Source: an uncultured Eggerthella sp. (GTDB lineage: Bacteria; Actinomycetota; Coriobacteriia; Coriobacteriales; Eggerthellaceae). Taken from it: 64,000 nucleotides of DNA. The translations under genes and the position numbers were made by a program. Below the pieces are notes generated by a model. That model worked only from the letters and a program-made list of their open reading frames with translations. It made no database searches and was not told where the DNA came from. This document shows positions 43,684 through 52,143 of the stretch, piece after piece. The stretch is taken from assembly GCA_958431815.1 (NCBI GenBank), contig CAUASB010000001.1, positions 310,001 to 374,000 on the forward strand, in the 5' to 3' direction. Position 1 is the stretch's first letter, and each line of letters starts with the position of its first letter.

Positions 43684-44181
43684 ATGGCAGACAAGCAAAC
43701 CGAAGGGCTGCGCATCGGCCCCATCACCCTAGTAACGCTGATCTCCGTCCTGCTGCTGGCAGTTCTTGCTGTGCTGTGCGTTACCACTTCCAACGCCACC
43801 CAGGCAATGGCGCAGCGCCATGCGGAAGCCACCACGGAAACGTACGCGCTTGATTCCTACGGGCAGGCGATGCTTGCCACCATAAGCGAAACAACGCAGC
43901 ATGCCGGTTCCGCTCAGGCGGCCGCAAACGACGTGAACACCAACCTGGAAAGCATCAAAACAGCCGCCCTTGAAAAGAGCGGCGTGCAAGGCCTTTCCGT
44001 AAGCGCCCAGGTAAGCGGCACCAACATTTCCTTCACCGTTTCCGACGAAGAAGGCAAAGCACTTGACGCCGCCGTGACCATCACCGAATCTCACACGCTT
44101 TCCATCGACGAATGGAAACTTTCCACTACCCAGCAAACCAACGATGAAACCCTTTGGTCCAGCGAAAGCTCGAACCAGTAA
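43684..44181 (+). CDS. Pseudopilin-like protein 3 of the PilT cluster
   Basis: The 165-residue protein has a short N-terminus, a membrane helix GPITLVTLISVLLLAVLAVL, then an amphipathic helical region (ATQAMAQRHAEATTETYALDSY) and a Ser/Thr-rich domain. It resembles a pilin in shape but lacks Glu5. One nt separates it from the previous gene, and pilT follows 18 nt later with AAGGAG. Confidence 0.72.
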   Translation: MADKQTEGLRIGPITLVTLISVLLLAVLAVLCVTTSNATQAMAQRHAEATTETYALDSYGQAMLATISETTQHAGSAQAAANDVNTNLESIKTAALEKSGVQGLSVSAQVSGTNISFTVSDEEGKALDAAVTITESHTLSIDEWKLSTTQQTNDETLWSSESSNQ

Positions 44182-44199
44182 CACGACAAGGAGAACCCT

Positions 44200-45273
44200 A
44201 TGCAGCTGAAAGAGCTCTTGAAGCAAATGATCGACGTCAAAGCATCCGACGTATTCATCAATGCCGGCTTGCCTTTGTCGTACCAGGCAAGCGGCGTGCA
44301 CGTGCGCACTGACGGCGACCCGCTTACCCCTGCGAAGTCGAAAGAGTACATCGAGGGCATTTACGAGCTTGCGGGCCGCGATATTTCCATCTTCGAGGCC
44401 AACATCAACCACGACGACGACTTCAGCTTCGCCATCCCGGGCGTGGGCCGCTTCCGTGCCAACATCTTCCGTCAGCGCGGTTCGTACGGCGCGGTTATCC
44501 GCGTTATCCCGTTTGGCCTGCCCAACCCCGTGGAAATGAACATCCCCGATTCGGTTATGGACTTGGCCGACACCAACAAGGGCCTGGTGCTGGTAACCGG
44601 CCCCGCCGGCAGCGGCAAATCCACCACCCTCGCCTGCCTGCTTGACCGCATGAACCACGGCCGCACGGGCCACATCATCACGATGGAAGACCCCATCGAG
44701 TACGTTCACAAGCACGGTACGTGCATCATCACCCAGCGCGAGATTCCAACCGATATCGCCACGTATTCCGAGGCACTGCGCTCGGCTATGCGTGAGAGCC
44801 CCAACGTTATCCTTCTGGGCGAAATGCGCGATGCCGACACCATCGGAACGGCTATGAACGCCGCGGAAATGGCACAGTTGGTGCTTTCCACGCTGCATAC
44901 CACCAGCGCATCCGACACAGTGGAGCGCATCGTAGACGCCTTCCCTGCCAACCAGCAGCGCCAGGTGCGCATCCAGCTTTCCATGGTGCTGCAGGCCGTT
45001 GTATGCCAGCAGCTGGTGCCCACGATAGACGGCAAGACGATGCCCGTCTTCGAGATCATGATCATGAACACCGCCATCCGCAACCTTATCCGCGAGGAAA
45101 AGGCTTACCAGATCGACAGCGTTATTGCCTCCAACGGCAAACTGGGCATGCAAACCATGGACCAGGGCCTTTACGCCGCCGTTAAAGCCGGCAAGGTTTC
45201 CAAGGAAACCGCCCTTGCCTACGCGAACCACCAAGAAGCACTCCTGCGCCGCTTCGGCAGCGAAGGACTATAG
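44200..45273 (+). CDS. pilT: PilT-type ATPase
   Basis: The 357-residue secretion ATPase carries the PilT N-terminal domain (KASDVFINAGLPLSYQASG), Walker A GPAGSGKST (134-142), the Asp box and Walker B region ILLGEMRDADTI, the His box LVLSTLHTTSASDTVERI, and the C-terminal CQQLVPTIDGK and EIMIMNTAIRNLIRE typical of the PilT branch rather than PilB. PilT motors normally disassemble pili. No PilB extension motor is found in the window, so either another locus supplies it or this motor drives a retraction-only or secretion system. AAGGAG precedes the start. A hairpin and nested 3' element follow. Confidence 0.93.
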   Translation: MQLKELLKQMIDVKASDVFINAGLPLSYQASGVHVRTDGDPLTPAKSKEYIEGIYELAGRDISIFEANINHDDDFSFAIPGVGRFRANIFRQRGSYGAVIRVIPFGLPNPVEMNIPDSVMDLADTNKGLVLVTGPAGSGKSTTLACLLDRMNHGRTGHIITMEDPIEYVHKHGTCIITQREIPTDIATYSEALRSAMRESPNVILLGEMRDADTIGTAMNAAEMAQLVLSTLHTTSASDTVERIVDAFPANQQRQVRIQLSMVLQAVVCQQLVPTIDGKTMPVFEIMIMNTAIRNLIREEKAYQIDSVIASNGKLGMQTMDQGLYAAVKAGKVSKETALAYANHQEALLRRFGSEGL

Positions 45274-45275
45274 TT

Positions 45276-45297
45276 GCGCTGTTCTGCCGAACAGCGC
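45276..45297 (+). terminator. Hairpin after pilT
   Basis: GCGCTGTTC-TGCC-GAACAGCGC is the same stem as after rlmH, but without a T run, so it may be an RNA 3' end or pausing site rather than a complete terminator. Confidence 0.55.
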
Positions 45298-45310
45298 AAG
45301 ACTCTTGAGG

Positions 45311-45444
45311 CGCAATGACGCTGCGCGGGACTCTGACGGCGCAGGGAAATTTCGAAGGGGCAGGCATGGCACGAAGGCCGATGCCTGCCCCTTCTCAATC
45401 CCCCTGCACTCGTCAGAGTCCCGCTCGCTGACTTACTAGCGCAT
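45311..45444 (+). repeat. Nested inverted-repeat 3' element after pilT
   Basis: GACGCTGCGC, arm GGGACTCTGACGGCGCAGGG, inner hairpin AAGGGGCAGGCAT with its complement, then CCCTGCACTCGTCAGAGTCCC and GCTCGCTGACTTACTAGCGC. It has the same order as after glnN; the arms differ at two base pairs that change together. Confidence 0.75.
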
Positions 45445-45525
45445 ACCCCGATCTTTTGCTTGTATCTCCGGGCCATTAGACATCTAAGGGTCGGTTTCCA
45501 TTGGAAACACTACTTACAAAAAAAG

Positions 45526-45562
45526 AAAAGCCACCTGACTCAAAATTAGTCAGGTGGCTTTT
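45526..45562. terminator. Bidirectional terminator between pilT and HPt genes
   Basis: A perfect 15-bp stem AAAAGCCACCTGACT (45526-45540) with 45548-45562, flanked by A and T runs, stops transcription from both converging sides. Confidence 0.92.
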
Positions 45563-45640
45563 TTAAAATGACTTTTGCTAACGCCCTAGCAGGATCAAAA
45601 GCTTCTGGTTATTTGCCGCTCTTCAAGCTTTGGAATCTTC

Positions 45641-45690
45641 CGCACTCGCCAGAATCACGCACAGCGGCATCGCGCCTTGCAAGGTGCGTG
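45641..45690 (-). repeat. Truncated nested 3' element after the HPt gene
   Basis: In the sense of the HPt gene: GCGTGATTCTGGCGAGTGCGG, one arm and the AGTGC flank of the element seen after glnN. The inner hairpin and partner arm are absent or very degenerate; an extra palindrome CCTTGCAAGG lies alongside. Confidence 0.4.
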
Positions 45691-45697
45691 ACGTCCG

Positions 45698-46051
45698 CTA
45701 GGACAGCGCAGCGTTCAGGGCGTCGATTACGTTGTTGTACTCGGCTTCCACCTGGGCGAACAGTTCCTCGGTTCCTTCCAGGCTGCCGGCACGCAGCACT
45801 TCGGTGATTTCGTTGGTGGGCTTGTACAGGTTGGTAAAGCCAAGGTTCAGGCACACGCCCTTCAGCGTGTGCGCCGCCATGAAGGCCGCGTCAACGTCTT
45901 TGGCGGCAAGCGATTCCTTCAACGTGGCGAAGCTGCCGTCGTCAAGGAACTTGCCCATGAAGCGGCGCACCAGATCTTCGTTCATAAGGCGCTTCAGCAC
46001 GTCTTGGTAGTTTCCGCCTACTTGTTCGTAAGCTTGTTCGAGGGTAGACAT
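45698..46051 (-). CDS. HPt phosphotransfer protein
   Basis: The 117-residue helical protein carries the HPt phospho-acceptor motif AAHTLKGVCLNLGF (His near residue 60) and is just an HPt domain. It should accept phosphate from the receiver of the hybrid kinase two genes upstream and pass it to another receiver, such as that of the GGDEF/HD-GYP protein 14 bp upstream in the same operon. The start MSTLEQAYEQ at 46051 has AAGGAG; six further open codons are ignored. Confidence 0.9.
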   Translation of the reverse strand: MSTLEQAYEQVGGNYQDVLKRLMNEDLVRRFMGKFLDDGSFATLKESLAAKDVDAAFMAAHTLKGVCLNLGFTNLYKPTNEITEVLRAGSLEGTEELFAQVEAEYNNVIDALNAALS

Positions 46052-46065
46052 TTTGAGCTCCTTAC

Positions 46066-47994
46066 TCATTTATTTGCATTGAAGAGGGGGGGGGTGAGCG
46101 CTGGGACATCCAGCTCTTCGGCTATGCGTTCCTGCACGTCAACCAGGCAATCGAGCAGCAGTGGATTGAACGCGCCGCACTCCCCGTTCAAGATCATGCG
46201 CATGGCCTCTTCATGGGGCACCGCATGTTTGTACACCCGTTCGCTGGTCAGAGCGTCGTACACATCGGCGAGCGAAACAACCTGGGCCGAAATGGGAATA
46301 TCATCCCCCTTCAAACCATCGGGATAGCCGCTGCCGTCGTATCGTTCGTGGTGCCAACGGCAAATGTCATGAGCCGTCCTGATAAGCGTGGGGTTGTCGT
46401 TGTATTCGTCGAGCTTTTCCAGCATTTCGGCGCCGCGCACCGTATGCGTTTTCATGATCTCGAACTCTTCTTCGGTGAGCTTGCCTGGCTTGTTCAGCAC
46501 CGCATCGGGAATGGCAAGCTTACCGATATCGTGCAGCGTGGAAGCCATGGCAATGGCCGAGCGTTCCTTGCCGCGAATAATGTACTTGTCGCTCTTCTGC
46601 ACCAAACGCTCCAGCAGGATTTCCGTGAGGTTGCGCACATGCAGAACATGCGGGCCGCTTTCGCCGTTGCGCAGTTCCATGGCGCCGCCCATGATGTTAA
46701 CCAGCATGGTGCTGTCTTTTTCGCGCTCAATGAACTGCTGCGCCAGAAGCGAGCTGAGCCTGCGCTGCTTGGCGTACAGGCGCATGATGTTGCTTACGCG
46801 CTGACGCACCACGCGCATGTCGAACGGGCGGCTTACGTAGTCGGAAGCACCCAGCTCGTAGGCGCGCAGCACCGCTTCGTCGGAGTCTTCGCTGGAAATC
46901 ATGATTACCGGGATGTCTTCGATCCAGCCCGCGCGCGCCATGCGCGAAAGCACGTCGAAGCCGTTCATCTTCGGCATGATGATATCCAGCAAAACCAGGC
47001 TTATCTCGCTACCGTACTTTTCCAGCAGGGCAACGCATTCGGTGCCGTCCTCGGCTTCCAAGATCTCGTATTCGCCCTGCAGCATTTCTTTCAAGATCTC
47101 GCGGTTCATGAACGAATCATCCACGATAAGCAGGATGGGCTTGCTCACCTTCAGCGTTGATTCGGGGTCGGAATCGGTTACCACCACACCCTTGCGCTGC
47201 TTGGCGCGATACATCAACGCGTCGGCCTTCTTCACGGCGTCTTCCACCATACCGCCGCGCGAGATAACGCCACCCACGCTTACGGACAAGTGCATCGACT
47301 CGTATCCGGGCACCACCGCTTCGGCCACGCTTTCGGAAATCACCGCGAGCTTGTGCGAGAAATCTTCCGCCACGATGTTGGGCATCACCAGCACGAACTC
47401 GTCGCCGCCGTAGCGTACCAGCATGTCGGTGTCGCGGATGTTGGAGCGCATGGCGCGTGCCGCCGTTTTCAGGGCGACGTCGCCGGCATGATGGCCCAGG
47501 GCATCGTTTACCACCTTGAAATCGTCAAGGTCGATAACGGCGATGCCGGCGAACAAGCGCTGCTTGCACAGCTTGTCTTCGTAAAAGCGACGATTGTACA
47601 CGCCCGAAAGGGCATCATGATACAGAAGGCTCACGTTCGACTTGCCGTTTACCGCACTTGCCGGATGGGCGTACAAAAGCACATGGGGCGAACCGTCAAC
47701 GTCAATGCGGCGCGCCGTGGCAACACTTGTGTCGTCCCCCGTGCGCAAAACGTAGGTTTGCTCGCCGCCGTTTCGGATCACCTCGTTGCAGACCTTGCGC
47801 ATGCAGGGGCAGCCTTCGCCAAACAGCAGGCAATCGCTTTCCTGGTCTACTGCCTCTTCATCCATAAGGCGCACAACGGGATATATCTTTTCCAGGCGAT
47901 CTACCTCTTCGCCCGCCTGTTCATGGGTAACGGAACCCTTGCGCTGGGCCTCCTGCGCGTAGTGGGCCCTTTTTTCGCGCTGTTGTTCTTCCAT
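46066..47994 (-). CDS. GGDEF-REC-HD-GYP cyclic-di-GMP protein
   Basis: Domains in order: a Cys-rich sensor-like segment (CLLFGEGCPCMRKVC, about 50-70), GGDEF diguanylate cyclase (intact RYGGDEF near 196, with the inhibitory RxxD site RDTD exactly five residues upstream), a receiver (phospho-Asp in VLLDIIMPKMNG near 336), and HD-GYP phosphodiesterase (HDIGKLAIPD near 488, HHERYDGSGYPDGLKGDDIP near 556). It can both make and degrade cyclic-di-GMP, with the receiver between the two, so phosphorylation probably sets the balance. The order with REC in the middle is unusual. Start MEEQQREK at 47994 is the best available; its ribosome site is weak. It lies between the hybrid kinase and HPt genes. 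Confidence 0.9.
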   Translation of the reverse strand: MEEQQREKRAHYAQEAQRKGSVTHEQAGEEVDRLEKIYPVVRLMDEEAVDQESDCLLFGEGCPCMRKVCNEVIRNGGEQTYVLRTGDDTSVATARRIDVDGSPHVLLYAHPASAVNGKSNVSLLYHDALSGVYNRRFYEDKLCKQRLFAGIAVIDLDDFKVVNDALGHHAGDVALKTAARAMRSNIRDTDMLVRYGGDEFVLVMPNIVAEDFSHKLAVISESVAEAVVPGYESMHLSVSVGGVISRGGMVEDAVKKADALMYRAKQRKGVVVTDSDPESTLKVSKPILLIVDDSFMNREILKEMLQGEYEILEAEDGTECVALLEKYGSEISLVLLDIIMPKMNGFDVLSRMARAGWIEDIPVIMISSEDSDEAVLRAYELGASDYVSRPFDMRVVRQRVSNIMRLYAKQRRLSSLLAQQFIEREKDSTMLVNIMGGAMELRNGESGPHVLHVRNLTEILLERLVQKSDKYIIRGKERSAIAMASTLHDIGKLAIPDAVLNKPGKLTEEEFEIMKTHTVRGAEMLEKLDEYNDNPTLIRTAHDICRWHHERYDGSGYPDGLKGDDIPISAQVVSLADVYDALTSERVYKHAVPHEEAMRMILNGECGAFNPLLLDCLVDVQERIAEELDVPALTPPLFNANK

Positions 47995-48226
47995 ACCTGC
48001 ACTCGCTTCCTTTTCGCTGCGGCAAGGCGCTGCAGCGCGCAACGGCGATTTCCCGGCAACGCAATTGCCATCGCAGGAACCCGCACGCCGCTCCCCTCTT
48101 AACGCAAAGCGAAGCACTGCTTGAAAACCCTCCTGTGCGACGCTTGCGCACCATACCCGCGACCGCTCGCCAAAAATGCGTTTTCAGCTGCACCTTTGTC
48201 GGGGGCATGTCGTTTCTTCCTCTAGG

Positions 48227-51200
48227 TTACCTCATTACCTCCGCCAACGTCTCGGCTAAACGATCACGTTCTATCGGTTTTGACAGATGAGCGTTCATTC
48301 CGCTGGCCAGCGAACGCTGAATGTCCTCGGAAAAGGCATTGGCGCTGGCGGCGACAATGGGCACCGTGGCTGCGTCGGCACGTTCAAGGCCGCGGATGGT
48401 ATGAGCCGCTTCCAAGCCGCCCATCACCGGCATCATCACATCGAGCAAGATGGCGCGGTAGTAGCCCTCGGCAGAATCTTGGAAGGCTTCCACCGCCTGC
48501 TTGCCGTCGATCACGCCATCAACCACACAGCCCAGATCTTCCAGCATGCAGGTGATGATTTCCATGTTAAGGGCGTTGTCTTCGGCAACCAGCACATGCG
48601 CACCCTTGAAATCGATCGATTCATTGCACGATGCGGCCTGGTGCTTCTGAGCATCATCCACTTCAAGCGGAATGGCAAAGCTGAACGTGCTACCCACTCC
48701 CAGCTGACTTTCCACGTGAATCTGCCCGCCCATCATGTGCACCAGGCGGTTGCAGATGGCAAGGCCTAAGCCCGTGCCTTCCTGGCGGGCATCGGTGGTG
48801 TCTACCTGCTCGAACTTGCTGAAGATGCGCGTGCAGTCTTCCTCGCTGATACCGATGCCGTGGTCTTTCACCGCGAAGAACACGCGCGAAATGTCAACTG
48901 CATCGTCGGAGCTTTCTTCTTCGCGCACGGTAAGCGTAATCTCTGTGCCCGGGTCCGAGTACTTCACGGCGTTGCCCAGCAGGTTGATAAGCACCTGGTT
49001 CAGGCGCAGAGCATCGCCGGTGTAGCCGGTGTGGTTCAGCGAAACATCGGTGATAAACGTTTGGTTGCGCGCCTCGAAACGCCCGTCCATGACCGAATGC
49101 AAATCTTCTATCAGGCACGCCAAGTCGAAGCCTTCGCGTACCAGCTTCATCTTGCCGTTCTCGATCTTCGTCATGTCCAAGATGTCGTTCAGCAAGTCAA
49201 GCAAATAGCGCGAAGACGAGCGCACTTTGTTCAGGCAGTCGGTGCGACGTTCTTCGGTTTGCCCCTCTTGCAGGGCAATTTCGGTCATGCCGATGATGCC
49301 GTTCATCGGCGTGCGGATTTCATGGCTCATACGTGCCAGGAAGTCGGACTTCGCCTGGGCGGACTGGTCAAGATGCTCCTGGTTGATGCGGTTTTGGATA
49401 ATGGAACCAATCTCCCACAGGGTGTTGGCGCCTTCCTTTTCGCGCAGAAGCCCTTCACCGATGCCCAGGAACAGGATGGTGCCCACATACCGGCCCTCGT
49501 CGCTCATGGGGAACGCCAGACCCTTGCGCATAACCGGGCCGAAGTTGTGCAGTTCGGGCGAGCTCATCATTTCCGTCATGGGGCGCAGAAGCCCGCGGTT
49601 GGCGTCTTTCTGCAACTTGTGGAAATCGTTCTGCGAAAGGCGGCTTACCCGCTGCGTGTCAAGCCCCGGTATGGGACGGCGAATGTACTGGATGCTTACC
49701 GACAGGTACTCCAAGTTGCACTGGGTGATGATCATATTGGAAAGACCGTACGCTTCTTCCAGGCGACACGCCAAAAGGTCAAGGCCCGCCGAAAGCGAAA
49801 GCCTGCGGTCAAGCAAGTTCAGCGCAATGGACGAAAGGCCCACCTGCTTCATGTAACCCATCGACATGATCTCACCGAAGGGGCGCGGCTTGATGGCTTC
49901 GTCGAGCTTCGGCTCCCACAGCGAATGGAAAACATCACGTTCTTTGGCATCCCTCAGGGCAACGCGCACGCGGCGGATAAGCGTAGTGCTGCTGTCGAAC
50001 GTGGTGGCGGTTGCCAAACCCACGTGGAAATGCAGATCAAGCACGTTCTTGCGAATAAGGTCCTCGAACAAATCCTGCAGCGCGTGCATCCACTTGATGC
50101 CACGTTCAAGGTCGCCGTTTGGCGCCCAGATAAGAAACTCGTCGGAGCCGGCGCGCATCGCAAGCACCTCGAACCCGCTGGCCTTCACCTGCTGGCGGAT
50201 AAGACGGGCGAATTCATCGAGCAGCACATCACCAAACGTCAGGCCATAGCGCTGCACGATGCTGCCGAAATGGTCGATGTCGATAAGCGCCAGCACGCCA
50301 TCGGGGATGCGCTCGCGTTCTTCCTGCATAACCGCAACGCCCGGGCCCAGCCGGTAGAACGAGGTGACGGGATCGAGGATACGGTTCTTCTCCGTTTCCA
50401 TTTCGCGCAGCTTCTGCTCGTGGATGTCGCGGACATAGCCCACCACGCGGCGGTGGCCCTGCTCGGAATCGGGCATCGCATCGCCATGGACCACGTACCA
50501 ACGGCCCCCTTCGGTACCGTCGATGTTCAGCAGGGCCTGCATGTGCACTGAAGCATCGGTGCCTTCGATTATCGATTCGATTCTTGCACGGTCCCTCGGC
50601 TCGAAAAAGCGGTTCAGTACCTTTTCGCGGAACTGCTGAAGGGAAAGCACCCCATCGTGCTTCTTGCTGTTCACGATTTCAAAGGTCTGGCTCTCTTCGC
50701 GGTACGTGAAGAACACATCGCTTGAGCTTTCAACGGCAAGGCGATAGCGTTCCTTTTCCTCGTTCAGCCTATTTTCGACCTCGATTTCGCTTTCGGTCAG
50801 GTTCAGGACGACCTTGTGAAGCTCGTCGACTTCTTTCACAACCGAAGGCTTGAACGCCTTCAGACCAGAAATGCCGCCGCGTACGCTATCCATCAAGCGA
50901 TAGATTGGCGCAGTAAGGCCGCGTACCGTAAGCAGCGCCAAAACAATGCCAATCACCGCACACATAAGGATAGTGGTAGCAAGGCTCACGAACAGCTGGC
51001 TGCCTATGCCGTAGATGGATTCTTCCGTTACCAGGCCCACTACGGTCCACTTGGTGTTTTCATACGGAGCGCGCCCTGAATACAGGTTCAGGGAATCGGT
51101 GACCGCGAACACCTGCTGGCTACCCAGGGAAACACCCTGAACCTCCAAAAGGTCGTTGTGGTTGGTGGAGCCAAGGCTGAAACCTTCGCCCCCGCGCTCC

Positions 51201-52123
51201 AGCGTGTCATAGAGCAAGCCAGTGCCGGTGATGCAGTCATATTCGTTGTTGCCCTTGTCGATGGCGAGCAAGTACCCCGCGTTCTGGCTGCTGTCCAGCT
51301 CTTTAACTGAAAAATAGGTTTTCAGCAGGTAGTTTGTGGAAACCTCAATGCCCACAACGCCGTACACCTGACCCTGATACCTCAGCGGCACCGAGTACGT
51401 GATCATCTCATGGTTGTCGGTTTCAGAGCCTTCCAGCACGAACGGCATCGACCAGTAACCCAAGCTGGCGGTGTCGATGTCCTGGTACTGCTGGGCCGCG
51501 AGGTAGGGCTGGTAGAAGAAGTCGTCGGCAGAGCGGTTGCCGTTGCCCGTAAAGTTGAACGCGGGCATCCACGGACTGTCCAGTGAAATGTTCTGCTGGC
51601 GCGCCAGCGAGGTGTCGCCACGCTCAAGAAGCAGGTCGGAATTGCTGTCGGCAATGGTAGTCGGCTCGGAATCGCGCAGGAACATGCCTTCATACGTTGC
51701 CGCAGAATCGGTGCTGGCATCGTTTGCCAGAACCAGGAAATCGCCGCACGTTTGGTCGCGCCGGGAGTAATCGAGCATCTCGGGATACACCTGGGCGGTA
51801 TAAGCGCGCTGCAAATCTTTGTTGGCAAGGAAGGCATTCATGTCGACATGGTTCTGCGAAAGGAATGACTCCAACTGGTTGTTGAGATACGTGCTTTCCT
51901 TGGCAATGCCGTTCCACTGGGTGGTCATGGCGCTTTGAAGGGTGACCTTGCGGTTGTCTACCATATGGGTGTCAACTTCCACCGCATTGTTTTCCAGCGT
52001 TTCGCGCACCCCGCTTGCCACCAGGGCAGAAAGCGGCAGAAGGCCCTGAATCAGAACCACTACCAGCAGCGCAATCAGCAAGATGCGCTGCAGCGAAACC
52101 TTACGCTGTACCTTCGACGCCAT
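48227..52123 (-). CDS. Cache-PAS-GGDEF hybrid histidine kinase
   Basis: The 1,298-residue protein has a membrane helix (LLIALLVVVLIQGLLPLSALV, 14-34), an extracellular double-Cache-like sensor (about 40-370), a second helix (about 378-400), a PAS domain (YRLAVESSSDVFF, near 458), a degenerate GGDEF (AGSDEF near 659), HisKA (FLARMSHEIRTPMNG, His near 931), HATPase (NLLGNAVKYSD, then GIGISEED and GTGLGLAI) and a C-terminal receiver (LLDVMMPVMGG, Asp near 1226). It phosphorylates its own receiver and then the HPt protein. The GGDEF lacks GG[DE]EF and is probably a GTP sensor or scaffold. The gene begins 20 bp after a substrate-binding lipoprotein, which likely presents its ligand to the Cache domain. 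Confidence 0.93.
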   Translation of the reverse strand: MASKVQRKVSLQRILLIALLVVVLIQGLLPLSALVASGVRETLENNAVEVDTHMVDNRKVTLQSAMTTQWNGIAKESTYLNNQLESFLSQNHVDMNAFLANKDLQRAYTAQVYPEMLDYSRRDQTCGDFLVLANDASTDSAATYEGMFLRDSEPTTIADSNSDLLLERGDTSLARQQNISLDSPWMPAFNFTGNGNRSADDFFYQPYLAAQQYQDIDTASLGYWSMPFVLEGSETDNHEMITYSVPLRYQGQVYGVVGIEVSTNYLLKTYFSVKELDSSQNAGYLLAIDKGNNEYDCITGTGLLYDTLERGGEGFSLGSTNHNDLLEVQGVSLGSQQVFAVTDSLNLYSGRAPYENTKWTVVGLVTEESIYGIGSQLFVSLATTILMCAVIGIVLALLTVRGLTAPIYRLMDSVRGGISGLKAFKPSVVKEVDELHKVVLNLTESEIEVENRLNEEKERYRLAVESSSDVFFTYREESQTFEIVNSKKHDGVLSLQQFREKVLNRFFEPRDRARIESIIEGTDASVHMQALLNIDGTEGGRWYVVHGDAMPDSEQGHRRVVGYVRDIHEQKLREMETEKNRILDPVTSFYRLGPGVAVMQEERERIPDGVLALIDIDHFGSIVQRYGLTFGDVLLDEFARLIRQQVKASGFEVLAMRAGSDEFLIWAPNGDLERGIKWMHALQDLFEDLIRKNVLDLHFHVGLATATTFDSSTTLIRRVRVALRDAKERDVFHSLWEPKLDEAIKPRPFGEIMSMGYMKQVGLSSIALNLLDRRLSLSAGLDLLACRLEEAYGLSNMIITQCNLEYLSVSIQYIRRPIPGLDTQRVSRLSQNDFHKLQKDANRGLLRPMTEMMSSPELHNFGPVMRKGLAFPMSDEGRYVGTILFLGIGEGLLREKEGANTLWEIGSIIQNRINQEHLDQSAQAKSDFLARMSHEIRTPMNGIIGMTEIALQEGQTEERRTDCLNKVRSSSRYLLDLLNDILDMTKIENGKMKLVREGFDLACLIEDLHSVMDGRFEARNQTFITDVSLNHTGYTGDALRLNQVLINLLGNAVKYSDPGTEITLTVREEESSDDAVDISRVFFAVKDHGIGISEEDCTRIFSKFEQVDTTDARQEGTGLGLAICNRLVHMMGGQIHVESQLGVGSTFSFAIPLEVDDAQKHQAASCNESIDFKGAHVLVAEDNALNMEIITCMLEDLGCVVDGVIDGKQAVEAFQDSAEGYYRAILLDVMMPVMGGLEAAHTIRGLERADAATVPIVAASANAFSEDIQRSLASGMNAHLSKPIERDRLAETLAEVMR

Positions 52124-52143
52124 TTCCCCTCAAGCCTCGCTTG

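Noticed and set aside
43729..45234. Minus-strand frame of 501 codons.
   Set aside because: Antisense to the well-supported pilT gene and its neighbour.
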